NCBI RefSeq assembly: GCF_000302455.1
Contig: NZ_AMPO01000004.1
Coordinates: 156,516 to 220,515, forward strand
DNA: 64,000 bases
From: Methanobacterium formicicum DSM 3637
GTDB taxonomy: Archaea; Methanobacteriota; Methanobacteria; Methanobacteriales; Methanobacteriaceae
Direction: 5' to 3'
The stretch's first letter is position 1, and every line of letters starts with the position of its first letter. The notes under the pieces are model-generated. The model ran no database searches, had not been told where the DNA came from, and saw nothing but the letters and a program-made list of their open reading frames with translations. Shown piece by piece: positions 49,799-60,056 of this stretch. The translations under genes were made by a program, and so were the position numbers.

Positions 49799-51073
49799 TT
49801 AGTTTTCAGCCCTTAACCTGTTTTTTGAAAAGAGCACCAGACCAATTATGAATATGATTATGGTTAACAGGACTGCCCATACCACCTGATATGAAATGTC
49901 ACCCCATCCTCCACCATAGGTGAGGGTGGATCTTAGGGCATTGAGCACGTGAGTCCAGGGTAGTAGATCATATAACTGGATGGACTGTCCTCCTAAACTG
50001 GCAATGGTCATTTGAGGTAGTTGGAAAAATGCTCCAACCATGAAGGATAACGGCACACTTATGAGTGTTCCCAGGCTGGATGCTTGCTTGTCGTTACGGG
50101 CAAAGGCTGCTATGATCATTCCCAGGGATATGGAAGCAATTCCCCCAATTATTCCCACTATCACTGCCAGTATAATGGAGTTTAGACCTCCCTGCCAATT
50201 AAAACCAATTAGTATGGCCACTGCCAGGAGGATGATCACTTGTGCTGCAGCAATAAGGGACCAGGGGAGCATACCTCCAAATAAAAGATCGAAAGAAGTC
50301 ATTTTAGAGAGTTTAAGTCTGGTGAGAGTTCCTTTATCCACTTCCCTGGTTAGGCCTGTGGCGACAGTGTTGGTTAAAAGCAGTATGGCAAATACGATCA
50401 TTCCCGGTGCCAGGAAGTCAAAGTTAGTGAATGCACCGGTTCCTGGAAGGCCTTCTACCTTGCTCTGAATATAACTGTTGACATCAACTCCTGATGTTCC
50501 AAGCACTGCCTTCTGTGTTTGGGTGGCCATTTTATCCTGATACTGACCCATAACCCCGGTTAATATTCCCTGTGAGACTCCAAATCCAATGTAGCTGGTG
50601 TCACCACGTATGATGATAGTGGAGGTCTGGTTGGCCGGGGGTGCACTTACCGTGCCAAGGGCTGTCTGCTGCTGTATGGTGCTGGTGATGAAGGCCACCT
50701 CTGACTGGGAATAGTTGGGTGGTATGATGAGTTCGGCATCAACATCTCTATTTTTTAGTTTTTTATTAGCATCAGCTTCTGTGGTCTGGGTGACGTTAAA
50801 TAGATAAACATCACTGTTCTGATACTTGGAGTCCTGTAATACACGGGTCAGGTTGTTTGCGAAGTTCACCTGTTCCCCAGTGCCAGGCATGGTTGCACCG
50901 GTATCGTAGTTAACCACTGCTATGTTGTGGGGTTCGTTTTCCTGTCCCATTCCTCCAAAGGCAAAGCCGAAGACCAGCATGAAAAACATTGGAAAGAGTA
51001 GTATCATCATCAGGCCTCTGCGGTCCCTGATAAGTTCTTTTAAATCTTTTTTAGCTATGCTTATAAACCTCAT
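49799..51073 (-). CDS. ABC-2 type exporter permease
   Basis: The 424 residues begin with a membrane segment (MMILLFPMFFMLVFGFAFGG), then a large extracytoplasmic domain (about 40-205), then five helices (about 215-420). That is the DrrB/ABC2_membrane layout of lipid, drug or polysaccharide exporters. It starts six bases after the ATPase stop and is therefore its permease partner. The extracellular loop contains FITSTIQQQTALGT and several N-glycosylation-like sites. Confidence 0.9.
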   Translation of the reverse strand: MRFISIAKKDLKELIRDRRGLMMILLFPMFFMLVFGFAFGGMGQENEPHNIAVVNYDTGATMPGTGEQVNFANNLTRVLQDSKYQNSDVYLFNVTQTTEADANKKLKNRDVDAELIIPPNYSQSEVAFITSTIQQQTALGTVSAPPANQTSTIIIRGDTSYIGFGVSQGILTGVMGQYQDKMATQTQKAVLGTSGVDVNSYIQSKVEGLPGTGAFTNFDFLAPGMIVFAILLLTNTVATGLTREVDKGTLTRLKLSKMTSFDLLFGGMLPWSLIAAAQVIILLAVAILIGFNWQGGLNSIILAVIVGIIGGIASISLGMIIAAFARNDKQASSLGTLISVPLSFMVGAFFQLPQMTIASLGGQSIQLYDLLPWTHVLNALRSTLTYGGGWGDISYQVVWAVLLTIIIFIIGLVLFSKNRLRAEN

Positions 51074-51079
51074 TTTATC

Positions 51080-52021
51080 TTACTCCCTCAGTCCGGTTCC
51101 AGTTAAATCTATAAAAACGTCTTCCAGAGTATTCTGACGGACCGACAGATCCAGAACATGACATCCTGCCTTTTCAACTGCATCAATTATTTTAGGAAGT
51201 TTACCCACTGCATCCATGGCCCTTACATTGAGCGAGCCATCAACCTCCACTGCAGAGTGCACATCTTCCATCACCGAAAGCAGGGTGGTAACTTCCTGGT
51301 TCTTTTCAGGATGAGAAAGTTTCATTTCCACCACGTCTCCCTCCCCTATCTCTTTTTTAAGGTTGGTGGGTGTGTCCAGTTTCAGAAGTTTACCATGGTC
51401 AATGATGGCTATTCGATCCGACAGGCGGTCAGCTTCATCCATGAGGTGGGTGGTTAATATAACGGTTTTACCCTCATCATCCCGGAGATTGCGTATGTAA
51501 TTCCATAGCACACGGCGGGACTGGGGGTCCAGACCTTCAGAAGGTTCATCCAGCAGGACGATTTCTGGTTGGTGAACCACTGCCATGGCCAGGTTTAAGC
51601 GACGTTTCATACCACCTGATAATTTGGTTACAACGGTATCTGCCTTATCCGTGAGAAAAAGGTCTTTTAAGAGTTTTTCTACCCTTTTTTCCAGTTCATC
51701 CCTGGGAACATCGTACATTTCCCCCATGAGCATGAGACTTTCTTTACAGGTTAAAAAGTCCCAAAGCACCAGTTCTTGGGGACATATGCCGATTGTGCCT
51801 TTTTTCACCTTATCAACTTCTTCACCATTGATAAGGACCTGTCCACTGGTGGGAAGTAGTAATCCTACCATTATGCTAATGGAAGTGGTTTTTCCTGCAC
51901 CGTTAGGGCCTAAAAAACCAAAAACTTCTCCTTTTCTTATTTTTAGATTGAGTTTATCCACTGCCCTGAAATCACCGAAGTCTCTGGTGACATCCCTGGC
52001 CTCAATAATGACATCATTCAT
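51080..52021 (-). CDS. ABC transporter ATP-binding protein (DrrA-like)
   Basis: The 313-residue ATPase has Walker A GPNGAGKTT near 38-47, signature LSGGMKRRLNLA near 133, Walker B EIVLLDEPSEGLDP near 156 and the H-loop LTTHLMDEADRL. A C-terminal extension of about 90 residues is typical of DrrA-like exporters. It pairs with the permease six bases downstream to export a hydrophobic substrate. A palindrome lies 74-85 bases upstream. Confidence 0.92.
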   Translation of the reverse strand: MNDVIIEARDVTRDFGDFRAVDKLNLKIRKGEVFGFLGPNGAGKTTSISIMVGLLLPTSGQVLINGEEVDKVKKGTIGICPQELVLWDFLTCKESLMLMGEMYDVPRDELEKRVEKLLKDLFLTDKADTVVTKLSGGMKRRLNLAMAVVHQPEIVLLDEPSEGLDPQSRRVLWNYIRNLRDDEGKTVILTTHLMDEADRLSDRIAIIDHGKLLKLDTPTNLKKEIGEGDVVEMKLSHPEKNQEVTTLLSVMEDVHSAVEVDGSLNVRAMDAVGKLPKIIDAVEKAGCHVLDLSVRQNTLEDVFIDLTGTGLRE

Positions 52022-52094
52022 ATTTAAAAATCCTCCTTACAACAATCATGAAAACTTTGACAGTTGGGTCTCCCTATCCCCATAAATTCCCATT

Positions 52095-52106
52095 TAAACA
52101 TGTTTA
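52095..52106. promoter_or_regulatory. perfect palindrome TAAACATGTTTA upstream of the ABC exporter
   Basis: The 12-base palindrome sits 74 to 85 bases before the ATPase start and shares the ACATGT core with PadR-like half-sites. It may be a second regulator site for the exporter operon. Confidence 0.4.
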
Positions 52107-52212
52107 GCACCTTTGAATCCTTTTATTGACATTGTTTCACTAAAAACAAATAATACGCCACTATAAATTTCTCATTTTTTTAAATTAATAATTATTTGTT
52201 CTCAATTTTTAC

Positions 52213-52458
52213 TTATTCTTGGTTAAACTTTAGGAATAAGAATAATTCATTCATATAACCATTGGTGATTTCAGTGCAGTCTACAGGATAAGAATTTTCT
52301 GCACCATTACTGGAAACATGGATATCTGTAATTTCTTGAATCATCTTCGCTGTTACTTCTGGGTTGCAGATTGGCAGGTTCACAATTTTCCCACTGACAA
52401 TGTTATCCCCCTCACACGAATAATACGCTAACAGACATCCCTCACTTTTTAAATTCAT
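52213..52458 (-). CDS. small hypothetical protein in the PadR-ABC locus
   Basis: The 81-residue protein is soluble, with four cysteines (CLLAYYSCEG, PICNPE, DCTE). AAAGGAG lies before the ATG, and the gene is between padR and the exporter on the same strand. No known family was recognised. It may be an accessory of the exporter operon. Confidence 0.55.
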   Translation of the reverse strand: MNLKSEGCLLAYYSCEGDNIVSGKIVNLPICNPEVTAKMIQEITDIHVSSNGAENSYPVDCTEITNGYMNELFLFLKFNQE

Positions 52459-52553
52459 CCTTTATTGCTCTCCTTTTTGATTATTTCACTTAATTTACCA
52501 TTTGATCATCTTGCCTGTTAATTCAAGTTTAAAGTAATTCACAAATTTCCAGT

Positions 52554-53066
52554 TTATTCCATATTCATCAATTTTTCATAAAACTCAATTGAATTCTCCA
52601 ATTCTTTGATACCATATTCAAGAACCGTATATGAAACCGGGAGCATGTTTGAACCATGTTTTTTCTTCTTTTCCAGAGCGTCATGATACAATTTTAGTTT
52701 AGCATCATGTAATGGTTTGACAACTTTTATTCTACTCTCCTGGGGGATCAAGTCTAAAAATACAGCCTGTACTTTAAAACTGAAATCATCTATCTCTGGT
52801 TTTGCAGGTTCAGACACCATGTCGATTAAGTGTTTTTTTCCCTCCTCTGTGATGTGGTATACTTTCTTATTGATTTTCTCACGGGGCATTTCTTTTCCAA
52901 TGATGAATCCGTTTTTTTCCAGTTTGGTCAGTGTAGAATAGAGTACGTTATTATTCAGTTTGAAATAGGGGTTTCCAAAGTAATCGCTTACATTTTTTTT
53001 AAGCAGGTACCCATGGCTCGGCTGGAAAGATATCATTCCTAAAATAATGAGTTCTGTGTTTACCAT
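52554..53066 (-). CDS. PadR-family transcriptional regulator
   Basis: The 170-residue protein has a PadR winged helix (about 1-75: LIILGMISFQPSHGYLLKKNV, then NVLYSTLTKLEKNGFI and KVYHITEEGKKHL) and a C-terminal helical dimer domain. It starts with ATG 53066 after GGTGATTCA. PadR proteins usually repress an adjacent exporter, here the ABC-2 transporter downstream. An ATGT-N8-ACAT site stands 57 bases upstream of its start. Confidence 0.88.
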   Translation of the reverse strand: MVNTELIILGMISFQPSHGYLLKKNVSDYFGNPYFKLNNNVLYSTLTKLEKNGFIIGKEMPREKINKKVYHITEEGKKHLIDMVSEPAKPEIDDFSFKVQAVFLDLIPQESRIKVVKPLHDAKLKLYHDALEKKKKHGSNMLPVSYTVLEYGIKELENSIEFYEKLMNME

Positions 53067-53122
53067 TGAATCACCACGTTCTTAATTCACTCCAATTTAA
53101 TTCAAATATTCAATTAATAATA

Positions 53123-53138
53123 ATGTTAAACTTAACAT
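53123..53138. promoter_or_regulatory. PadR-type operator ATGT-N8-ACAT
   Basis: ATGTTAAACTTAACAT is a near-perfect palindrome (arms of seven) and matches the PadR consensus ATGT-N8-ACAT. It lies upstream of the padR gene, consistent with self-repression. Confidence 0.7.
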
Positions 53139-53148
53139 GTGATAAATT

Positions 53149-53196
53149 TAACATAGGTTATTTATAACATAGGTTACTTTTAACATAGTTGATTTG
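53149..53196. repeat. three 16-base direct repeats beside the PadR operator
   Basis: TAACATAGGTTA-like units start at 53149, 53165 and 53181, exactly 16 bases apart. Each contains the TAACAT half of the palindrome at 53123. They may add operator half-sites. The following 53197-53542 is AT-rich, with no other feature. Confidence 0.65.
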
Positions 53197-53542
53197 AGTA
53201 TTTATAGTTTCTGGTAGAATATAACGGAAATATTGAATGGTTATAATTAAGCAGATGGAAAAAATAAATTTAAAATATATCCTAATTTAAAATTTTAGTA
53301 TATTAAAATCATTTTTATTCTTTCAAAATCGTTGATTGCACGTTTTTGGAATATATGCCCCCATATAATCAATTTAAATAGTCAAAACTGTGATCAGAAC
53401 ATGAATTAAAACAAAAAATTGATTTATTTTAAGGAAGATAATAAAATCTGATATAAAAAAAATAGTACAATAATTGAAAGAATAGATTGAAAGATAATTT
53501 AACAAGGTAAATAGAGTTAAAAAATTATAAAGAGGGGGAAAA

Positions 53543-53767
53543 ATGATTGACCGTATTGAAGTGAGTATGATCAATGAAAGTGTGCACAACTTTCGCAGGG
53601 GAGAGTTTGGAGTTGAATCTATAGAAATCCATGAAAAAAGAGGCCTGATTGAAGTAATTTATGGATCACAGGATACTGGGAAGAAAATCGTACTAATTCC
53701 CCTTCAAAATGTGGAAAAATGCGAATTCACCGATAAAATGGAAAAAACTTCTAAAGAAAATGATTGA
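53543..53767 (+). CDS. small conserved hypothetical protein
   Basis: The 74-residue acidic protein begins MIDRIEVSMINESVHNFRRG and consists of short strands (RGLIEVIYGSQDTGKKIVLI). AGAGGGGG lies four bases before the ATG and supports a real gene. It is not recognised and has no close operon neighbour. Confidence 0.6.
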   Translation: MIDRIEVSMINESVHNFRRGEFGVESIEIHEKRGLIEVIYGSQDTGKKIVLIPLQNVEKCEFTDKMEKTSKEND

Positions 53768-53880
53768 ACTTAAATAATACACCCAATATCAAATAATCCA
53801 ATATAGAAAAAATAAGTGAATAAACCAAATTTAAGAATTGAATTCATGAAATTTAACAGTTTTTTTCATCTTAATTTGAT

Positions 53881-54456
53881 TTATATCCCATTTTTAAGTT
53901 TATTTTGATAGTAGTTAGAATAAACTGCCCCTAAGGGGTTATGGGCAAGTACTCTATCCTTCACAACTAGAGTGGTTACTGGTGCCTCTGAATGTTCTGT
54001 GAAGAGAATGTCATGACCAATGCACAGACCGATTATGATGTTGAGATATGTATTTTTTTCATTGAGGATTGTTGCTTGGCCTAGAGGGTTGCACATGGCT
54101 TCATAACCGTTTTCATCAATCTGTTCCAGCTGGAAATCGGATTTATCAATCCCACATACTTTACAACAAACTGAGTGCACCTGGAAATGTTTTCGAAACA
54201 GATCATGAATCTGGCGAGCTTCCTGTTCTAAACCAACACAGAATGCCATTCCAATCTTTTCATAACCCATTTCCTTTGAAAAAAGAATTACTTCCTGAAT
54301 ACGGGTTTTTTCCATGTAGTATCTGGCTTCAATAGCTGAAGATGCTTTGAGTAAATTGATTTCATCATCTACGTAAAGTTCTTTGGTTTTGTCCCTCATT
54401 TCCAGGCAGTCTTTACCGTTAAAACAATCTTTTTTAGTGCAGGAAGCACATTTCAA
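53881..54456 (-). CDS. DUF1847 family metal-binding protein
   Basis: The 191-residue protein opens MKCASCTKKDCFNGKDC, with four cysteines spaced like a zinc ribbon, and later has VCCKVCGIDKSDF, AMCNPLGQA and GLCIGHDILF. These features match the DUF1847 family, probably Fe-S or zinc binding. The function is unknown. The start is TTG 54456 after GGAGGGAATAA; no ATG upstream is better. Confidence 0.82.
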   Translation of the reverse strand: MKCASCTKKDCFNGKDCLEMRDKTKELYVDDEINLLKASSAIEARYYMEKTRIQEVILFSKEMGYEKIGMAFCVGLEQEARQIHDLFRKHFQVHSVCCKVCGIDKSDFQLEQIDENGYEAMCNPLGQATILNEKNTYLNIIIGLCIGHDILFTEHSEAPVTTLVVKDRVLAHNPLGAVYSNYYQNKLKNGI

Positions 54457-54521
54457 ATTATTCCCTCCAATAATATTATCAACAATACATCTTTATTACT
54501 GTTTAATTTTACTTCAAAACG

Positions 54522-55466
54522 TTAATCATTAAAATTCCTGATGATTAGCTCGTTTATTTCACCTCGACTGGACGTATTAGAATTTATATTACGTTTAGCC
54601 GGTACTCTATCTATTGCATATTTTCTGTAGAGTTCATCAAAGAAATTATCTTCCAAATCATGGTTTTTGGGGTCACTATTACTTAAAACAAGGAATGCAC
54701 CTTTTAAATCCATTTTCTGATAAAATCTGGCCAATTTTTCCTGGTCATGGTCACAGAACCTTTCTCCGGAGTAGCTGGTGAAGTGAGAAGTGCTGTTTAA
54801 AGGCCGGTATGGTGGGTCCATGTAGACTAATGTGTCCTTTTTAATGAAGTGCTGAGCATGGGTGAAGTCTGCGCATAGTATCTCTGTTTTTTCTAGAGCC
54901 TGGTGAACCGCATGCAGGTTTGCTTCATCACAGATGTTAGGATTTTTGTACCTACCGAAGGGTACATTGAACTCACCCTTACTGTTCAGGCGAAAAAGGC
55001 CATTAAAACATGTCTTGTTCAGGAAAATCAAGGAAGCAGTTCTCTGGATCCATCCAGTCCCATAATCTAAATAATCCACCAACTCCAGTTGTTGATTGTA
55101 GTCTGCCCGAATACTGTAAAAATTCTCTTTTCTGGCATTTTCGCCCTTTTGAAGATGTTCAGTTTCCATATCTGCTAGTATGGTAATGAGTTTATCCACA
55201 TCCTGTTGAATCACCCTGTAAGCCATGATTAACTCCGGATTCACATCCATAAGAATGGATTCCTTGACCAGGTAATGATTTTTAAGGTAAAAGAACATGG
55301 CCCCGCCACCAACAAAAGGTTCAATATATCGTTTGATAACCCTACTTTTGCGTATTGACTTAGGGAACCTTCTTTCAAGTTCTAAAAGTAGCTGAGTTTT
55401 GCCCCCCGCCCATTTAAGAAATGGTCTGGCATTATTGAAATTATTTTTAATTAGATTTGTAGCCAT
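54522..55466 (-). CDS. DNA adenine methyltransferase, Dam/DpnM type (GATC-like)
   Basis: The 314-residue protein has FLKWAGGKTQLL (17-28), the SAM-binding motif of class D12 N6-adenine methylases, and the catalytic DPPYRPL near 217. It also shows YIEPFVGGGAMFFYL. This form is typical of Dam and DpnM/MboI, which modify GATC. No restriction nuclease gene is seen next to it, so it looks like a solitary methylase. Confidence 0.9.
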   Translation of the reverse strand: MATNLIKNNFNNARPFLKWAGGKTQLLLELERRFPKSIRKSRVIKRYIEPFVGGGAMFFYLKNHYLVKESILMDVNPELIMAYRVIQQDVDKLITILADMETEHLQKGENARKENFYSIRADYNQQLELVDYLDYGTGWIQRTASLIFLNKTCFNGLFRLNSKGEFNVPFGRYKNPNICDEANLHAVHQALEKTEILCADFTHAQHFIKKDTLVYMDPPYRPLNSTSHFTSYSGERFCDHDQEKLARFYQKMDLKGAFLVLSNSDPKNHDLEDNFFDELYRKYAIDRVPAKRNINSNTSSRGEINELIIRNFND

Positions 55467-55518
55467 TTTCTTAAATCCTTATAATTTTTTTAAAATCCCA
55501 AATAATAATTTATCGTAT

Positions 55519-56307
55519 TTAATCTTCTTCCAAAATGGATTCAGGTGCATCCGCTAAAACAACCAGCCCCTCTGCCTCCAAAAAGTGCATATCACCCGGT
55601 ATTATAATACAGTGGAGTGGTCCTCCAAAGTCTTCTCCAGTTAAAGCGTTCACCCGGTCTGCGCGAACCAATGGTTCTGGAGAACCTGCCCTGGCAATAA
55701 CCACTGCCAGACTGTCTTCAGATATAATCCCTTCCTTCCGTTCATCTTCAACGCGTATTAAGTATTCCAATCCTTCATTGGCAGTCATGTAATAATCCCG
55801 GTGAGCCTGAATATCCAGAAGTACCAAGGTATGCAATCCCATCTTCTTATTCTCCCCGATAACTTGATAGGGAGAATGGGGGAAGTAATTCTCTTCTGGT
55901 CTAGGTATAGTGGTAACCTTACCGAACTTATACGCCTGCAACCCAGCAATACCCGGAGCTGCTGAGAGTATGGATGACGCATGTATAACCCTGGTTTTAA
56001 TACCTTTTTTTCGAGCTTCCATCAGAATATCAGAATGGGTGGTAGCCATTAAAGGATCACCCGCGGTTAAAAACACCACATTTTTGGTTTCTGCCTGTTT
56101 AATAGGCAAATCCTCTTCTTCCACTTCTTCACGTCGCAGTATATTTATGGTTACTCCAGCCAGTGCTTCCAGTGATTTTAAATCACCTCCAAACAGGCGT
56201 GCAGTGTAAAATTCCGCGTAAACAATGTCAGCAGATTTAATGGCCTCAAGACCATTTAAAGATATGTCTTTTTCATTGTAAAGTCCCAATCCAACCAGGT
56301 AGAGCAT
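55519..56307 (-). CDS. dphB: diphthine synthase
   Basis: The product of 262 residues belongs to the TP-methylase fold: MLYLVGLGLYNEKDISLNGLEA, the SAM loop VVFLTAGDPLMATTHSD near 75-95 and HASSILSAAPGIAGLQAYKFG. It trimethylates the histidine precursor of diphthamide in elongation factor 2. ATG 56307 has AAGGTGA six bases upstream; a TTG 18 bases earlier is a poorer start. It stands 52 bases before the Dam-like gene on the same strand. Confidence 0.93.
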   Translation of the reverse strand: MLYLVGLGLYNEKDISLNGLEAIKSADIVYAEFYTARLFGGDLKSLEALAGVTINILRREEVEEEDLPIKQAETKNVVFLTAGDPLMATTHSDILMEARKKGIKTRVIHASSILSAAPGIAGLQAYKFGKVTTIPRPEENYFPHSPYQVIGENKKMGLHTLVLLDIQAHRDYYMTANEGLEYLIRVEDERKEGIISEDSLAVVIARAGSPEPLVRADRVNALTGEDFGGPLHCIIIPGDMHFLEAEGLVVLADAPESILEED

Positions 56308-56339
<32 letters not shown>

Positions 56340-56514
56340 GAAGGTTTATAAAATTTTATTTTGGAGTTAAGATAAATGTTAAATCTGCTATAGGTTAAAC
56401 TGCCAAAAACCCCAAATAAAACAGTAATCTGTTAAACTGGTAATTCACAAAAAAATATTTGGAGTGTTAGAAACGTATGTTCCGGTTTGAATCGTGAACT
56501 AATTCTTAAAATTT

Positions 56515-56533
56515 GAAGTGTGCTAGACACTTC
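56515..56533. other. seven-base hairpin in an otherwise empty spacer
   Basis: GAAGTGT and ACACTTC enclose GCTAG, forming a compact stem-loop. No T-tract follows directly on either strand. The rest of 56326-56663 is AT-rich without genes. Confidence 0.45.
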
Positions 56534-56663
56534 GTTGATTTACAATAATTTCTGCAACATTTTCTCTTTTTTAAGCTCAAAATAACGAATTCAATGGTTG
56601 TTTGGAAAAATAGCACAATATTATTTTAATTATTAATTTAGTAACTGTGACCGGGACATGGTT

Positions 56664-57245
56664 TTACCCATGCCCACCACCAATGAGGTAACAGACTACA
56701 CTGATTAAAATTCCAATAAGCACGATTTCCAGGCTGGTTCTGGTTAGACTTCCACGGGATACTTTCCCCAGGTACACACCCAGTATGATCAGTGCAGTGA
56801 AGCAGAGCACCAGTGTGATTATTATTGCATTTATTCTGGTGGAAAGGAGCAGGAATGGTAGGACTGGTACGAATGAGCCAACGAAGCTGCTGAATCCATG
56901 GGTGAACATGCTCATGTAAATACGTCTTTTGGCCTGCTGGTGAATGTGGGTGTCATCCAGTTTACCCTCTTCCAGCATCATCTGGTGCTCCAGGTCACGT
57001 ATACTACGAACCTCTTCAGCCCTTTCACCAATGAAAGACCCATATGAATTGGACATGGCCAGAGCCACACCAGTGGAAAGACCAGTCAGGCCAACAGCGA
57101 AGTTGGAAAGTTCTACTCCACTGGCGGCGGACACACCACTGGCAGCCAGTGTCACTCCCATAACTGCCAGTATTCCGTCCATAGTTCCCAGAGCCACGTA
57201 ACGGCTCATTTTAAAATATTCTCGTATAAATTCGCGGATGTTCAT
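56664..57245 (-). CDS. CCC1/VIT1-like membrane protein (TIGR00267-like)
   Basis: The 193-residue protein has five hydrophobic helices and starts YVALGTMDGILAVMGVTLAASG, close to the N-terminal transport motif of the VIT1/CCC1 family of iron/manganese transporters. A central amphipathic segment carries glutamates and histidines (GERAEEVRSIRDLEHQMMLE, DDTHIHQQAKRR), positions where VIT proteins bind metal. It likely moves Fe2+ or Mn2+ but is unproven. It is a single gene. Confidence 0.8.
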   Translation of the reverse strand: MNIREFIREYFKMSRYVALGTMDGILAVMGVTLAASGVSAASGVELSNFAVGLTGLSTGVALAMSNSYGSFIGERAEEVRSIRDLEHQMMLEEGKLDDTHIHQQAKRRIYMSMFTHGFSSFVGSFVPVLPFLLLSTRINAIIITLVLCFTALIILGVYLGKVSRGSLTRTSLEIVLIGILISVVCYLIGGGHG

Positions 57246-57470
57246 AATGTCATTATCTCCGATCTGAAAAATTAGTTAATTTTAATATCTATTTTAAATA
57301 TCTATCATTCATTTAATCTTTTGTTCAGCATATTATCATTTATTCAATATATTTATCCTTTAATTCTGAATGTTAATTACTATTTGAATATGTTACTTAT
57401 TATTTAATAAATTCAATAACTCTTATTTTTCTTCAATTAATTAATATAGAGTATAGGGATGTATTAGTTA

Positions 57471-58679
<1,209 letters not shown>

Positions 58680-59043
58680 AAAAACCCTCTTGTAATGTTT
58701 TCCCGGTAGTAAATAAGTTGATAAAATTTCCTGTAAATTTCCCAGGTAACTATAATTTCCTGTAAACTATTTCCATGTGAAATTGGACATTTTGAGTCTT
58801 AATCAATTTTAATAGTAAATTTCTTTTTTACAATTAGAATTAAGCTCAATGTTATGAATATTTTTTTTGGTAAAAATTAATGAATAATCCTTGTTATAGG
58901 ATATCCTTTTTCAAGCAATCAGTTTATTGGTTTTAAATAATCATTCTATGGAATAATATATTCTAAAAATTAATATATTCTGTTTGGATTAAATTTTGGA
59001 ATAATTATTCTACTGTGATTAAACCTTACCTTGTTTTAATTTT
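58680..59043. other. AT-rich intergenic region
   Basis: The 364 bases between two minus-strand genes hold the hmgA promoter but no other gene. ATTCTATGGAATAATATATTC at 58945 area is a TATA-like AT tract; no strong palindrome or repeat was seen. Confidence 0.4.
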
Positions 59044-59904
59044 TTAAATTATTTCTTTCATCATATCTGCAATCTGGGATGGTTGTTCTGCCACTTCCAC
59101 ACCAGCAGCTTTAAGTGCTTTCATCTTACTTTCTGCGGTTCCACTGTCGCCCTCGATTATGGCTCCAGCATGTCCCATTCTTTTCCCAGCAGGCGCGGTT
59201 CTACCTGCAATGTAGGCTACAACGGGTTTAGTTATGTTTTCAGCAATGTATTCTGCTGCTTTTTCCTCAGCGTTACCTCCAATCTCTCCGATCATAGCCA
59301 TAGCCTTGGTTCCGGGGTCATCCTCGAATTTCTGGAGTACATCTGCAAAATCCATCCCTACCACAGGGTCACCTCCAATACCAAGGCAAGTACTCTGTCC
59401 CAGACCAGCTTGGGTGATCTGACTGGCTACTTCATAGGTTAAAGTTCCACTACGCGACACAATTCCAATATCTCCTGAATTGAATATATGGGTGGGCATA
59501 ATTCCCAGTTTACCAACTCCTGGTGTTATAATACCTGGAGTGTTGGGTCCAATAATCTTACAATTGTTTTTACGTGCGTACTGGGCTATTTCCATGGAAT
59601 CATGCACTGGTATGTGTTCAGTGATAATCACTGCCAGCTCCAGCTGAGATATAGCTTCAAAGGCAGCATCCTTGGCGAAGGGTGCAGGTATAAAAATTAT
59701 TGATGCGTTAACATCCATTTCTTCTTTAATTTCAGCAATGGAGTTGTAAACTGGAATTCCCTCAAATTCCTGTCCTCCCTTACCTGGTGATGTACCGGCT
59801 ACAATAGGGGTATTATACTCCAGCATGCTTTTAGTGTGAAAAGAGCCCTGTTTACCGGTAATGCCCTGTACAACGCATCGGGTATCTTCGTCAAGAAATA
59901 TCAC
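59044..59904 (-). CDS. sucD: succinyl-CoA synthetase alpha subunit
   Basis: The 286 residues contain VQGITGKQGSFHTKSM (12-27, CoA-binding Rossmann), GPNTPGIITPG near 117 and the phosphohistidine in GHAGAIIEGDSGTAE near 245. It ligates succinate and CoA in the incomplete reductive TCA branch of methanogens. Start is GTG 59904 after GGAAGTGA. The beta subunit (sucC) is not within the window, as in other Methanobacteriales where the two are apart. Confidence 0.94.
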   Translation of the reverse strand: MIFLDEDTRCVVQGITGKQGSFHTKSMLEYNTPIVAGTSPGKGGQEFEGIPVYNSIAEIKEEMDVNASIIFIPAPFAKDAAFEAISQLELAVIITEHIPVHDSMEIAQYARKNNCKIIGPNTPGIITPGVGKLGIMPTHIFNSGDIGIVSRSGTLTYEVASQITQAGLGQSTCLGIGGDPVVGMDFADVLQKFEDDPGTKAMAMIGEIGGNAEEKAAEYIAENITKPVVAYIAGRTAPAGKRMGHAGAIIEGDSGTAESKMKALKAAGVEVAEQPSQIADMMKEII

Positions 59905-60056
59905 TATATCACTTCCTTTGAATTATTAAAATAATATCTATATTTTAAATCAATTTTTTTAAATTTATTTCCGTTACTATTTCTTAATTGCTTATTATTT
60001 CCCCATTCATTATTAATTTCAATTAATAACCTAATTATGCTCCCTAAATCTTCTAA

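Noticed and set aside
51585..52085. 166-residue open frame opposite the ABC ATPase gene
   Set aside because: Shadow of a gene with all Walker motifs; basic, serine-rich composition.
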